Shown: piece by piece, positions 1 through 6,329 of the stretch
How positions within the stretch are numbered: position 1 is the stretch's first letter
Layout of the letters: the number at the start of each line of letters is the position of its first letter
Origin: Oscillospiraceae bacterium
GTDB lineage: Bacteria; Bacillota_A; Clostridia; Oscillospirales; Oscillospiraceae
Assembly (NCBI GenBank): GCA_015068055.1
Contig: SVLG01000066.1
Coordinates: 1-9,667, forward strand
Length of the DNA stretch: 9,667 bases
Direction: 5' to 3'
Notes under the pieces: generated by a model
Told to the model about the DNA's origin: nothing
The model's database searches: none
Seen by the model: only the letters and a program-made list of their open reading frames with translations
Program-made: the position numbers and the translations under genes

Positions 1-151
1 CGACGAGGTTGACTACGTCATCCCCGGCAACGATGACGCCATCCGCGCCATCCGTCTCATCAGCGCCACCATGGCCAACGCCGTGCAGGAAGGCCGTCAG
101 GGCATCGACGCCGCTGAGGCTCCCGCCGCCGAAGTGAAGGAGGAAGAGTAA
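1..151 (+). CDS. rpsB: 30S ribosomal protein S2, C-terminal end (partial)
   Basis: The reading frame that starts at base 2 encodes the last 49 residues of ribosomal protein S2 and ends with TAA at 149-151. The stretch [15 protein letters not shown] is the conserved C-terminal core of bacterial S2, where the protein packs on 16S rRNA of the small subunit. It is followed by a short acidic, alanine-rich tail ending in KEEE, which is common and variable in this family. The 5' part lies outside the window. The stop codon shares one base with the start of the next gene (TAATG), and the next gene's ribosome binding site lies inside this coding sequence, so the two are very likely co-transcribed and translationally coupled, as in the classic rpsB-tsf operon. 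Identification is firm because motif and neighbour agree. Confidence 0.96.
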   Translation, partial: DEVDYVIPGNDDAIRAIRLISATMANAVQEGRQGIDAAEAPAAEVKEEE

Positions 152-1071
152 TGGCTAACATTTCCGCTTCTGCTGTTAACGAGCTTCGCCAGGCCACCGG
201 CTGCGGCCTGATGGACTGCAAGAAGGCCCTCATCGAGACCGAGGGCGATTTTGACAAGGCCGTCACCTACCTGCGTGAGAAGGGCCTCGCTTCCCAGGCC
301 AAGAAGGCTACCCGCGTGGCCGCCGAGGGTCTGGCTTACGCCGCCGTGATCGACGGTGTCGGCGTTGTGGTCGAGGTCAACTGCGAGTCCGACTTCGTGG
401 CCGGCGGCCCCCTGTTCGGTTCCTTCGTGGAAGGCGTTGCCGCTGTCATCGCCAAGGAGAACCCCGCCGATGTCGAGGCTCTCAACGAGTGCAAGTGGCC
501 CGACGGCAGCAAGACCGTCGCCGAGGCCAAGGACGAGATCTTCCTCGCCCTGCGTGAGAACATGAAGATCCGCCGCTTTGAGCGCGTGGAAGGCTGCGTT
601 TCCGTCCCCTACGTCCACATGAAGGGCAAGGTCGCCGTTCTCGTCAAGCTCGAGACCGAGGCCTCCGCTGAGGAAGTCAACACCCTCGGCAAGGACATCG
701 CCATGCAGATCTGCGCTCTGAACCCCTCCTACCTGGACGAGTCCCTGGTTCCCGCTTCCTTCATCGAGAAGGAGAAGGAGATCCGTCTGGCCACCGCCAA
801 GCAGGATCCCAAGAACGCGAAGAAGCCCGATGCCATCCTCGAGAAGATCGTTCTCGGCGGCATCGCCAAGATGTACAAGGAAATCTGCCTCCTGCAGATG
901 CCCTTCGTGAAGGACGACAAGCAGACCGTCGCCCAGTACGTCGCTTCCGTGGCCAAGGAGCTCGGCAAGGACGTCAAGGTTGCCGGCTACGTCCGTTTCG
1001 AAAAGGGCGAGGGCATCGAGAAGCGTCAGGACGACCTTGCTGCTGAGGTTGCCAAGATGGTCAACGGCTGA
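151..1071 (+). CDS. tsf: Translation elongation factor Ts
   Basis: EF-Ts is the cytoplasmic guanine-nucleotide exchange factor that releases GDP from EF-Tu during translation elongation. The 306-residue product has both family signatures: LRQATGCGLMDCKKAL at residues 12-27 in the N-terminal UBA-like domain, and EVNCESDFVA at 75-84, the variant of the (T/S)DFV motif that inserts near the EF-Tu nucleotide site. The remainder fits the dimerization/core region (for example KDIAMQICALNPSYL) and a C-terminal helical segment. The length is close to the usual bacterial form. The start at 151 is supported by AAGGAGG at 137-143 with a 7-base spacer, and it overlaps the rpsB stop by one base. It is followed 18 bases after its stop by a strong hairpin terminator, so it is the last gene of the rpsB operon here. 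Codon use is strongly biased to C/G-ending codons, as expected for a highly expressed gene. Confidence 0.98.
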   Translation: MANISASAVNELRQATGCGLMDCKKALIETEGDFDKAVTYLREKGLASQAKKATRVAAEGLAYAAVIDGVGVVVEVNCESDFVAGGPLFGSFVEGVAAVIAKENPADVEALNECKWPDGSKTVAEAKDEIFLALRENMKIRRFERVEGCVSVPYVHMKGKVAVLVKLETEASAEEVNTLGKDIAMQICALNPSYLDESLVPASFIEKEKEIRLATAKQDPKNAKKPDAILEKIVLGGIAKMYKEICLLQMPFVKDDKQTVAQYVASVAKELGKDVKVAGYVRFEKGEGIEKRQDDLAAEVAKMVNG

Positions 1072-1089
1072 TAAGGCTGTGATATAACG

Positions 1090-1122
1090 AAAAAACACAC
1101 TGCGAAAGCAGTGTGTTTTTTT
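1090..1122. terminator. Bidirectional Rho-independent terminator between tsf and lysA
   Basis: A perfect inverted repeat has its left arm at 1090-1103 (AAAAAACACACTGC), a GAAA loop at 1104-1107 and its right arm at 1108-1121, followed by a run of seven T (1116-1122). Because the outer arm is A-rich on the left and T-rich on the right, it works as stem plus U-tract on both strands. It ends the rpsB-tsf transcript and, being only six bases past the lysA stop, also the converging lysA transcript. Confidence 0.93.
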
Positions 1123-1127
1123 ACTCC

Positions 1128-2429
1128 TCATACGTCAAAGGCGGCAACGTCTTCCACGCTCTCGCCGCGTACCACCACGCGGGCCTCGCCCTCGGAAAGC
1201 ATGACCACAGGGGGCCGGGGGACGCGATTGTAGTGGGAGGACATGGCGTAGTTGTAGGCGCCGGTGGTGCAGACAGCGACAAGATCACCCCGCCGGATGC
1301 CGGAGGGAAAGTGAACACCCTCCTGCAGAATGTCGCCGCTTTCGCAGCAGTGGCCCACCAGAGAACAGGCAAAGTCTGTCGCCTCGTTCATCTTCTCTGC
1401 GGCAAGGCAGGTGTAGCGGGAGCCGTAGAGGGCAAAGCGGGGGTTATCGGTCATGCCGCCGTCCACGGAGACATAGTTTTTGTAGCCGGGGATACACTTG
1501 ACGCTGCCCACGGTGTAGAGAGTCATGCCGGCGTCGGCCACGATGCTGCGGCCCGGCTCCAGAAAGATGTCGGGCTCCGCAATGCCAAGCCGTCCACAGC
1601 TTTCGTGAACCACCGCCGCCACGGCGGCGATCTTTTCTTCGATATCGAGGAAGGGATCTTCCTCCACGTAGCGCACGCCATAGCCGCCGCCCAGATCCAG
1701 CTTCCGGGTAACAAAGCCGTGCTTTGCCTTCATCTCCGCGGCAAACTCCAGCATGACCACGGCGGCCCGCTCAAAGACATCCTCGGCAAAGACCTGAGAG
1801 CCCACATGGCAGTGGAAGCCCATGAGGTCTACGTTTTCGCAGCCCAGCGCCCGGACGGTGAGGCTTTCCGCCTGACCGGTGGCGATGGCGGAGCCGAACT
1901 TGCTGTCCACTTTCCCGGTGGCAATGGCGGCGTAGGTGTGGGGGTCGATGCCCGGGGTGATGCGCAGAAGAATCTCCTGCTTTCTGCCCCGGCGCGCACT
2001 CTCGGCGTCCACCGCCAGCAGCTCCTCCAGATTGTCCACCACAAAGGTGCCAACGCCCTTGTCCATGGCGTAGCGGATGTTTTCGTCGGTCTTGTTGCTG
2101 CCGTGATAGTAAGCCAGGGACATATCAAAGCCCGCAGCCCAGGCGGTGTATATCTCGCCGCAGGAGACCACGTCCACGCCCATGCCTTCTTCGCTCATGA
2201 TGCGGTAGATGGCCTTGAAGGAGGCCGCTTTGCTGGCATAGAGGGGACGGGAGGCGACGGAAAAATGCTTCGCCATGGCGGCCTTGTACACCCGGCAGTT
2301 ATGACGGATGCGATCCTCGTCCAGAAGATAAAGGGGCGTTTTAAACTCCGCTGCCAGCTCCGCGGTGTCGCGGCCGGCAAAGCAGAGGCGGCCCTGTTCA
2401 TTGACCGTAATGTTTTCGCAAATGCTCAT
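1128..2429 (-). CDS. lysA: Diaminopimelate decarboxylase
   Basis: LysA is the PLP-dependent fold-type III enzyme that decarboxylates meso-diaminopimelate to L-lysine, the last step of lysine synthesis, in the cytoplasm. The 433-residue product is of normal length. Visible landmarks are YASKA (residues 64-68) with K67 as the PLP Schiff-base lysine, HVGSQ (208-212), the phosphate-binding glycine loop GGGYG (247-251), EPGRS (291-295), CESGD (362-366) with the active-site cysteine C362 contributed across the dimer, and GAYNYAMSSHYN (390-401), the C-terminal substrate/PLP-binding motif. The start is supported by GGGAGGAAAC a few bases upstream. It sits 77 bp downstream of a lipoprotein gene on the same strand; a promoter-like sequence in that gap suggests it can be expressed separately. 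It ends against a terminator shared with tsf. The only plausible alternative is another member of the Orn/DAP/Arg decarboxylase family, but CESGD and the overall layout favour DAP. Confidence 0.96.
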   Translation of the reverse strand: MSICENITVNEQGRLCFAGRDTAELAAEFKTPLYLLDEDRIRHNCRVYKAAMAKHFSVASRPLYASKAASFKAIYRIMSEEGMGVDVVSCGEIYTAWAAGFDMSLAYYHGSNKTDENIRYAMDKGVGTFVVDNLEELLAVDAESARRGRKQEILLRITPGIDPHTYAAIATGKVDSKFGSAIATGQAESLTVRALGCENVDLMGFHCHVGSQVFAEDVFERAAVVMLEFAAEMKAKHGFVTRKLDLGGGYGVRYVEEDPFLDIEEKIAAVAAVVHESCGRLGIAEPDIFLEPGRSIVADAGMTLYTVGSVKCIPGYKNYVSVDGGMTDNPRFALYGSRYTCLAAEKMNEATDFACSLVGHCCESGDILQEGVHFPSGIRRGDLVAVCTTGAYNYAMSSHYNRVPRPPVVMLSEGEARVVVRGESVEDVAAFDV

Positions 2430-2463
2430 ATTTCGTTTCCTCCCACGGCAAAAGCCATAGATG

Positions 2464-2492
2464 AGAATAACACTCCTACGCGGGAAAGTAAA
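2464..2492 (-). promoter_or_regulatory. Putative sigma-A type promoter of lysA
   Basis: On the minus strand TTTACT (2487-2492) is followed after 17 bases by TATTCT (2464-2469); each box matches four of six consensus positions. It lies in the short gap between the lipoprotein stop and lysA and would give a leader of roughly 30 nt holding the lysA ribosome binding site. The matches are only moderate, so read-through from the upstream operon remains possible. Confidence 0.4.
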
Positions 2493-2506
2493 GGTTTTTC
2501 CGTTCC

Positions 2507-3259
2507 TCAGGGCTCCACGTCAAATTCCAGCACGTATTTCTCCCCGTCAAATTCATTGACCTTTACCTCTATGGTGTCGAGGGCAGAAAAGTCCATGTCA
2601 ATGGGGTACTGATAGGGGCTTACATCAAAATCCGTCAGAATCGGCACGCCGTATTCGCCCTTGGGTGCATCGGAATTGTAGATATCCGGGTGCAGACCAT
2701 ACTCCGGCAGGGTGATGCGCCAGGTGATGCTGTCTTTTGTATGGGAGAGCTCCGGCTCTGCGCTGTATAGCTTCTGCGTCTCCTCATCTTTCACCATGAT
2801 CTGGTACCAATCATAGAAGATCTGCTCGATCATGTCCTCCAGTCTCCGAGCATCCTCCGCTCCGGGGTTATCCGTCCAGAACATCGTGCCGACGCTGAGA
2901 CGCTTCTCCCCGGCAAGCATGGTAACCTCCCACAGATATTCCGCGTACATTTCCTGAGCGTCGGCGTGGTTGACTGTGTAGCTGTCCTGCAGCGTGAGAC
3001 CTTTCAGGGTGATGATCAGCGTCCGGGGCTCCTGCAGCAGGATGTCCACCGTCTCGTTGGAGAAAAGAACGGTGGGTTCCGGCGTGGGTTCCGGGGTCGG
3101 CTCGGGTGTGGGTTCGGGCGTCGGCTCCGGCGTAGGTGCCGGGGTAGGGGCCGCAGTGGGCTCGGGGGTCGGCGTTGCCGCCAGGGCTGCGCTGCCGCAG
3201 CCGGTCAGCAGGACAAACACCGCGCAGAGCAGCAGGGAGATAAGAAGCGGCTTTTTCAT
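2507..3259 (-). CDS. Predicted lipoprotein with Pro/Thr/Glu-repeat linker (unknown function)
   Basis: I do not recognise the family of the main domain. The 250-residue product starts with a lipoprotein signal peptide: MKKP, a hydrophobic stretch at about 5-18 and the lipobox LLTGC with lipidated C21. A low-complexity linker of PTPEP units runs from about residue 28 to 63, followed by a roughly 185-residue extracytoplasmic domain with few cysteines and an acidic character, ending LEFDVEP. The expected location is the outer face of the membrane, with the linker spacing the domain through the wall. The start at 3259 overlaps the stop of the upstream lipoprotein gene by four bases (ATGA) and has GGAGG nine bases upstream, so translation is coupled to that gene. 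Architecture and linker match the upstream lipoprotein, but the two domains show no obvious residue-level similarity by eye. A role in wall-associated sensing or folding is possible but unsupported. Confidence 0.85.
   Translation of the reverse strand: MKKPLLISLLLCAVFVLLTGCGSAALAATPTPEPTAAPTPAPTPEPTPEPTPEPTPEPTPEPTVLFSNETVDILLQEPRTLIITLKGLTLQDSYTVNHADAQEMYAEYLWEVTMLAGEKRLSVGTMFWTDNPGAEDARRLEDMIEQIFYDWYQIMVKDEETQKLYSAEPELSHTKDSITWRITLPEYGLHPDIYNSDAPKGEYGVPILTDFDVSPYQYPIDMDFSALDTIEVKVNEFDGEKYVLEFDVEP
3071..3178 (-). repeat. Tandem repeat encoding the PTPEP linker of the downstream lipoprotein
   Basis: On the + strand this reads as degenerate 12-base units such as GGTTCCGGCGTG and GGTTCGGGCGTC, which encode Pro-Thr-Pro-Glu steps on the minus strand. 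A 38-base stretch at 3075-3112 is identical to 4271-4308 in the neighbouring lipoprotein gene, so the two linkers share recent ancestry or exchange sequence. Confidence 0.85.
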
Positions 3260-4413
3260 GTTTCCGTTCCTCCGTTCAATGTTTCATCTGCAGTGGGCGT
3301 TTCTGTTGCGCCTTGGGCATCGGCCGCCGTCTCCGGCGACAGCATGCCCCAATAATGGAAGCGGCCGTCTTCCTTGTCCTCCAGATATTCGTACATGGAT
3401 CCGCGCCACCAGTCGGAGCTTTCCCCATCTTCTTCCTCCGCCGGTTCGTCAATTATGGCAAAAAACTCTTCCGCGCTGGTCAACGGTTCTTCCATGTCGT
3501 AACGCCCCAGAAGAATCCCCTCGTATTCCGCCGGGACCAGAACGCAAATCTGCTCTATGAAGGTGATGCGCCGGTCTTCGTAAATATCCCTTTCTCCCAG
3601 ACTTTTGGCGATGTTGTCATGACGGAGCGATCCTCCTACATGGACTGCCCAGCACTCCACTTCTTCCCCGTTGCAGAGAACCGTAAAGGAAGCAATCTCA
3701 TCCGTCGCAGAGAGCGGAGTCAGAACGTTTCCGCTCTCCCTGTCTATAATGCAGGAACGCCAGATCCGGTCGTACCACCGACGGCTGTTGTCCAGTTCGT
3801 GCTCATCGAAGGTTGCAAAGATATCCTCGCATTTCAGCACGCATTCGATCTGAGAGCAGATGAGCTTATAATCCTTAAACTTTTCCGCCCACTCCTCCAG
3901 AGTGATCTCCGGTTCAATCTGCTCCTGATAGGGATTAAAGATACGATTGGTATAGAAGCGGAAAAAATTGCTGCCCTCATAATCGGCAACGAAATTCCGG
4001 GAGGGAATTTCGGCCACAAAAAGCTGCAGCGCCGTTTCCACCTGATCGGTGAAAAACTCAGAGCGGTCTTCCGGAAAAGCGCAAATGCTGTCTTTGTACA
4101 TGACATCGGAGGAATATGCACCGGATATGTAGTTAAAGGGAAGGAAGCCAAGTTCCTTTTCCGTCTTTTCGTTGTAGTACCGGGCATATTCCAATTCCGG
4201 CGTGCAGTACTCCCACAGGGTAATGTCGTTTACCTCAAAGTAGTTGGGTGTCGGCGTCGGTTCGGGCGTCGGTTCCGGCGTGGGTTCCGGGGTCGGCTCG
4301 GGTGTGGGCGCTGCGATGGGCATGGGTGTCGGCTCCGCAGGGGCCGTATCGGCGCAGCCCGCCAGCAAAACAACGACAGCCAACAGGATGAGGCCTGGAA
4401 CCCTCTTTTTCAT
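3256..4413 (-). CDS. Predicted lipoprotein with Pro/Thr/Glu-repeat linker (unknown function)
   Basis: The family of the main domain is not recognised. The 385-residue product has a lipoprotein signal: MKKR, a hydrophobic core at about 7-17 and the lipobox LLAGC with C20. A PTPEP repeat linker follows at about 26-57, then a domain of about 300 residues rich in aromatic and acidic residues (for example ITLWEYCTPELEYARYYNEK), several cysteines (about C70, C177, C182 region) and an acidic Ser/Thr-rich tail containing EPAEEEDGESSDWW. It should be anchored on the outer face of the membrane. The start at 4413 overlaps the end of the gamma-carbonic-anhydrase gene by four bases (ATGA) and has GGAGGAG seven bases upstream; its own end overlaps the next lipoprotein start the same way. 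The three genes therefore form a tightly coupled unit. I cannot assign a function beyond an envelope-exposed lipoprotein. Confidence 0.85.
   Translation of the reverse strand: MKKRVPGLILLAVVVLLAGCADTAPAEPTPMPIAAPTPEPTPEPTPEPTPEPTPTPNYFEVNDITLWEYCTPELEYARYYNEKTEKELGFLPFNYISGAYSSDVMYKDSICAFPEDRSEFFTDQVETALQLFVAEIPSRNFVADYEGSNFFRFYTNRIFNPYQEQIEPEITLEEWAEKFKDYKLICSQIECVLKCEDIFATFDEHELDNSRRWYDRIWRSCIIDRESGNVLTPLSATDEIASFTVLCNGEEVECWAVHVGGSLRHDNIAKSLGERDIYEDRRITFIEQICVLVPAEYEGILLGRYDMEEPLTSAEEFFAIIDEPAEEEDGESSDWWRGSMYEYLEDKEDGRFHYWGMLSPETAADAQGATETPTADETLNGGTET
4243..4335 (-). repeat. Tandem repeat encoding the PTPEP linker of the upstream lipoprotein
   Basis: Degenerate 12-base units on the + strand (GGTTCGGGCGTC, GGTTCCGGCGTG) encode Pro-Thr-Pro-Glu steps on the minus strand. 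Bases 4271-4308 are identical over 38 positions to 3075-3112 in the adjacent lipoprotein gene. Confidence 0.85.
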
Positions 4414-4904
4414 GCCGATTCTCCTCCAAACTGCTCCGAGGCCAGATGGATATAGTGAGGGGAGTTTTTTTCAATGAGTTCCTTCTCTTCCTCTGTCAGC
4501 TCTCTTACGACTCTTGCGGGGCTGCCCAGCAGCAGGGAGCCCGCCGGGGCGTCCATTTTGCCGGTGACCACGGCCCCGGCACCCACCATGCAGTAGTCGC
4601 CCAGCTTTGCCCCGTTCAGCAGGATGGCACCCATGCCGATAAGACAGTGGTCGCCAATGGTGCAGCCGTGGACAATGGCAGCATGGCCCACGGTGCAGCC
4701 GCGGCCGATGTTCACACCCACATTGCCCATGGAAAGGGAGCCGTGTACCACGCAGTTATCCTGTATGTTGGTACCCTCGCCGATGATAATGGCGTTGCTG
4801 TCGCCGCGGACTACGGCGCCGTACCAGATGTTGACGTTTTCGCCCATCTGTACATCCCCCACTACGGTGGCGTTGGGGGCAATATATACCTTTTTTTCGT
4901 TCAT
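4410..4904 (-). CDS. Gamma-class carbonic anhydrase-like hexapeptide-repeat protein
   Basis: The 164-residue product is a left-handed beta-helix protein of the YrdA/PaaY/gamma-carbonic-anhydrase group, cytoplasmic and usually a trimer. Hexapeptide repeats run from about residue 12 to 113. The expected active-site residues are present: VVRGD (31-35) with R33 and D35, NIQDN (46-50), and three zinc-type histidines H54 (VVHG), H74 (VGH) and H79 (VHG). GSPAR at 127-131 and the C-terminal helix with LTEEEKELI also match this family. Members have been described as carbonic anhydrases, but many show little activity and some act as thioesterases or carnitine-pathway partners, so the exact reaction is open. 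AAGGAG at 4911-4916 supports the start. The gene begins directly after the rubredoxin terminator and overlaps the following lipoprotein gene by four bases, an unusual partner for this family. Confidence 0.92.
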   Translation of the reverse strand: MNEKKVYIAPNATVVGDVQMGENVNIWYGAVVRGDSNAIIIGEGTNIQDNCVVHGSLSMGNVGVNIGRGCTVGHAAIVHGCTIGDHCLIGMGAILLNGAKLGDYCMVGAGAVVTGKMDAPAGSLLLGSPARVVRELTEEEKELIEKNSPHYIHLASEQFGGESA

Positions 4905-4919
4905 AGCGTTCTCCTTATC

Positions 4920-4947
4920 AAAAAAGAGCGGCGGGTGCCGCTCTTTT
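4920..4947 (-). terminator. Rho-independent terminator after rubredoxin
   Basis: An 11-bp perfect stem (arms 4922-4932 and 4937-4947, loop GGGT on the + strand) is followed on the minus strand by a run of six T reaching 4920. It lies four bases after the rubredoxin stop. Its distal side abuts the ribosome binding site of the gamma-carbonic-anhydrase-like gene, leaving no room for a promoter between them. Confidence 0.88.
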
Positions 4948-4951
4948 GCCT

Positions 4952-5086
4952 TTATTCCTCGGGGGAGAAGTCGTCCTTACCCACGCCGCAAAGCTCGCAG
5001 GCAAAGTCATCGCCCAGATCTTCCCACTTCACACCGGCCTCGTCCTCGTCGTAGACCCAGCCGCAGATGTTGCAGACATACTTCAT
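4952..5086 (-). CDS. Short rubredoxin
   Basis: Rubredoxin is a small cytoplasmic electron carrier with one iron held by four cysteines; in anaerobes it passes electrons to rubrerythrins, flavodiiron proteins and related peroxide- or oxygen-reducing enzymes. This 44-residue protein has both binding motifs: CNICG at 5-9 (C5, C8) followed by WVYD, and CELCG at 30-34 (C30, C33) followed by VGKDDF, the standard second half. It is about ten residues shorter than common 52-54 residue rubredoxins: the loop between the two motifs, normally holding a GDP..G..PGT segment, is reduced. Shortened rubredoxins of this kind are known, for example in Desulfovibrio desulfuricans. AGGAGGAAATAAAC precedes the ATG, giving a strong ribosome binding site. 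It lies 13 bp downstream of the 74-residue unknown gene and four bases before a terminator, so it is the last gene of the glycosyltransferase operon. Confidence 0.95.
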   Translation of the reverse strand: MKYVCNICGWVYDEDEAGVKWEDLGDDFACELCGVGKDDFSPEE

Positions 5087-5099
5087 GTTTATTTCCTCC

Positions 5100-5324
5100 T
5101 TATAATTCAGTAAAGGTATAGCGGACAAAATAACCCTTGCCGTCGCCGCAGGTGATTACCAGATCGCCCGCGCGGTTGTTTCCCTGCTCCATAAGAGGAA
5201 AGCGGGTGTTTCCAGTGACAAAACCAACGGGGTCGTCGGTTTCAATTTCCAGAAATTCCTTGATGGCGTGTTCCTCGCCGCCGCAGGGGTTGATGGATTC
5301 TTTTAGAACTTCGTATTCCTTCAT
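5100..5324 (-). CDS. Small protein of unknown function (74 aa)
   Basis: I do not recognise this protein. It is 74 residues long, acidic, with no signal peptide or membrane segment, so probably cytoplasmic. It starts MKEYEVLKESINPCGGEE and contains two cysteines (C14 in NPCGG, C59 in ITCGDGKG) and a C-terminal part that looks like beta strands (DLVITCGDGKGYFVRYTF). It is a credible gene because GAAGGAG precedes the ATG, the start overlaps the upstream glycosyltransferase stop by four bases (ATGA), and rubredoxin follows after 13 bp with its own strong ribosome binding site. Co-transcription with rubredoxin hints at a redox or metal-related role, but this is only an association. Confidence 0.8.
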   Translation of the reverse strand: MKEYEVLKESINPCGGEEHAIKEFLEIETDDPVGFVTGNTRFPLMEQGNNRAGDLVITCGDGKGYFVRYTFTEL

Positions 5325-6214
5325 ACGATTTCTCCTTCTTTAAGATGTGCATAAATACGGTTTATAATCTCCGCGTCGACTTTCGAACTGAATTTCCGGG
5401 CGAAAAGAAACGGGGAGGCGATCAGCGCATCAAAATCCTCGCTGCGGAATACATAGGGGCTGCCGCGCGTCCAGTCGATAAAGCGCATATTGGCAAGATA
5501 ATTGTCATCCTTTTCACTGTGGTAGAGCCGGTGGTGAAAAGCGGAGTTTTCCACCAGCGTCTGGATGTAGAGCTCATCGCTGATGCAGGTGAGCCGAAAA
5601 TGATCCCGGATCCATTCCTCCATCTCCACGATGTAGTTTGCCAGCGCGTGAGAGATGCTGCACCAGTTGGAACCGGAGGCAAGCCGGACTCCTAACTCCC
5701 ACCGACGCCGGAAACCCAGGCGATAGAAGAAACGGGAGGCCCCTGTAAGGGCATAGCCAGCGGCACGCGCCAGCGTATTTTTTGAACGCATGAGCCGCCG
5801 GAAGTGATAGTACTCTACATGGAAGCGCATACTTTCGGTTTGCTCCTCGGTGCAGAAGTGGACAAATTCCTTCCCGTCGTGCTCCGCGAAAAAGGCATGA
5901 ATGTCGTCGTTGCTCTTCAGCGGCAGATCCACTCCCGAGAGCAGATGATAATAGCGATAGCCGCGCGGCACAGCCTCCTTCAGCATAATGAGCTGGCACT
6001 CTGTGATGCTGGTATCTGCCCAGCGGACATCCAGACGGGGGGTGAAGTAAACGCGGGACTTTTCCGGAATGCTGCGAAAGCGCTCGAAGGGGAAGTCCGG
6101 AGCCTTTTTATCAATGTGGATATAAAAATCGTTCCGGTTGTCGTCCAGCAGGCGCAGCAGCTTTTCCAGTATGTCAAATTCGTTGTGCGCCATGATCAGG
6201 TATGCGTGCCTCAC
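5321..6214 (-). CDS. GT14-type (core-2/I-branching family) glycosyltransferase
   Basis: The product resembles the bacterial branch of the core-2/I-branching beta-1,6-N-acetylglucosaminyltransferase family (Pfam Branch, CAZy GT14), which transfers a sugar from a nucleotide sugar to a glycan or polysaccharide. Motifs with the GTG start counted as residue 1 are HAYLIMAHNEF (3-13), YIHIDKK (31-37), LLSGVDLPLKS (91-101), GSNWCSIS (181-188), SDELYIQTL (212-220, the conserved acidic DE site), RFIDW (244-248) and FARKF (271-275). There is no membrane segment. I place the start at the GTG at 6212-6214 (297 residues) because GGAGGT lies six bases upstream and homology begins at once; the longer ATG frame to 6274 begins at the outer end of the likely promoter, so it would not be transcribed. 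It overlaps the 74-residue gene by four bases. The donor and acceptor cannot be read from sequence; surface polysaccharide is likely. Confidence 0.88.
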   Translation of the reverse strand: MRHAYLIMAHNEFDILEKLLRLLDDNRNDFYIHIDKKAPDFPFERFRSIPEKSRVYFTPRLDVRWADTSITECQLIMLKEAVPRGYRYYHLLSGVDLPLKSNDDIHAFFAEHDGKEFVHFCTEEQTESMRFHVEYYHFRRLMRSKNTLARAAGYALTGASRFFYRLGFRRRWELGVRLASGSNWCSISHALANYIVEMEEWIRDHFRLTCISDELYIQTLVENSAFHHRLYHSEKDDNYLANMRFIDWTRGSPYVFRSEDFDALIASPFLFARKFSSKVDAEIINRIYAHLKEGEIV

Positions 6215-6245
6215 ATCTGCACCTCCCCGGCTGCGTTCTTTGAAA

Positions 6246-6274
6246 AATATACCATAAAGGGCCAAGGGAAACAA
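6246..6274 (-). promoter_or_regulatory. Putative promoter of the glycosyltransferase-rubredoxin operon
   Basis: On the minus strand TTGTTT (6269-6274) is followed after 17 bases by TATATT (6246-6251), which matches five of six -10 positions. It lies about 30 bases upstream of the GTG start and would start transcription close to 6239. The rest of the 115-base gap to the CotH gene shows no convincing terminator. Confidence 0.5.
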
Positions 6275-6329
6275 GCCTTACCGGGCAAAATCGCGGGGAT
6301 GTCGTCCTCAGAGTTCCACGCTGAAGTTA

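Noticed and set aside
97..1131. 344-codon open frame on the minus strand across tsf
   Set aside because: It mirrors the strongly C/G-biased tsf codons, gives a low-complexity Leu/Gly/Asp-rich product and runs through the terminator; tsf is unambiguous.
1113..2612. 499-codon open frame on the + strand opposite lysA
   Set aside because: Its product is a His/Gly/Ala-rich shadow typical of antisense frames in GC-rich genes, it has no ribosome binding site and it spans the lysA promoter region.
3071..3178. Regularly repeated DNA that might suggest a CRISPR array
   Set aside because: The 12-base units are contiguous, in frame and encode the PTPEP linker; there are no unique spacers.
3313..4455. 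380-codon and smaller + strand frames over the lipoprotein genes
   Set aside because: They read the PTPEP repeats as Arg/Gly or Gly/Val strings and lack starts with ribosome binding sites; the minus-strand genes have signal peptides and coupled starts.
6215..6274. Upstream ATG extension of the glycosyltransferase (20 extra residues)
   Set aside because: The ATG lies at the outer end of the likely promoter and has no good ribosome binding site; the GTG at 6214 has GGAGGT at ideal spacing.
6297..6329. Possible terminator after the CotH gene
   Set aside because: The best stem (CTTCAG with CTGAGG) is six pairs with a wobble and has no T run.
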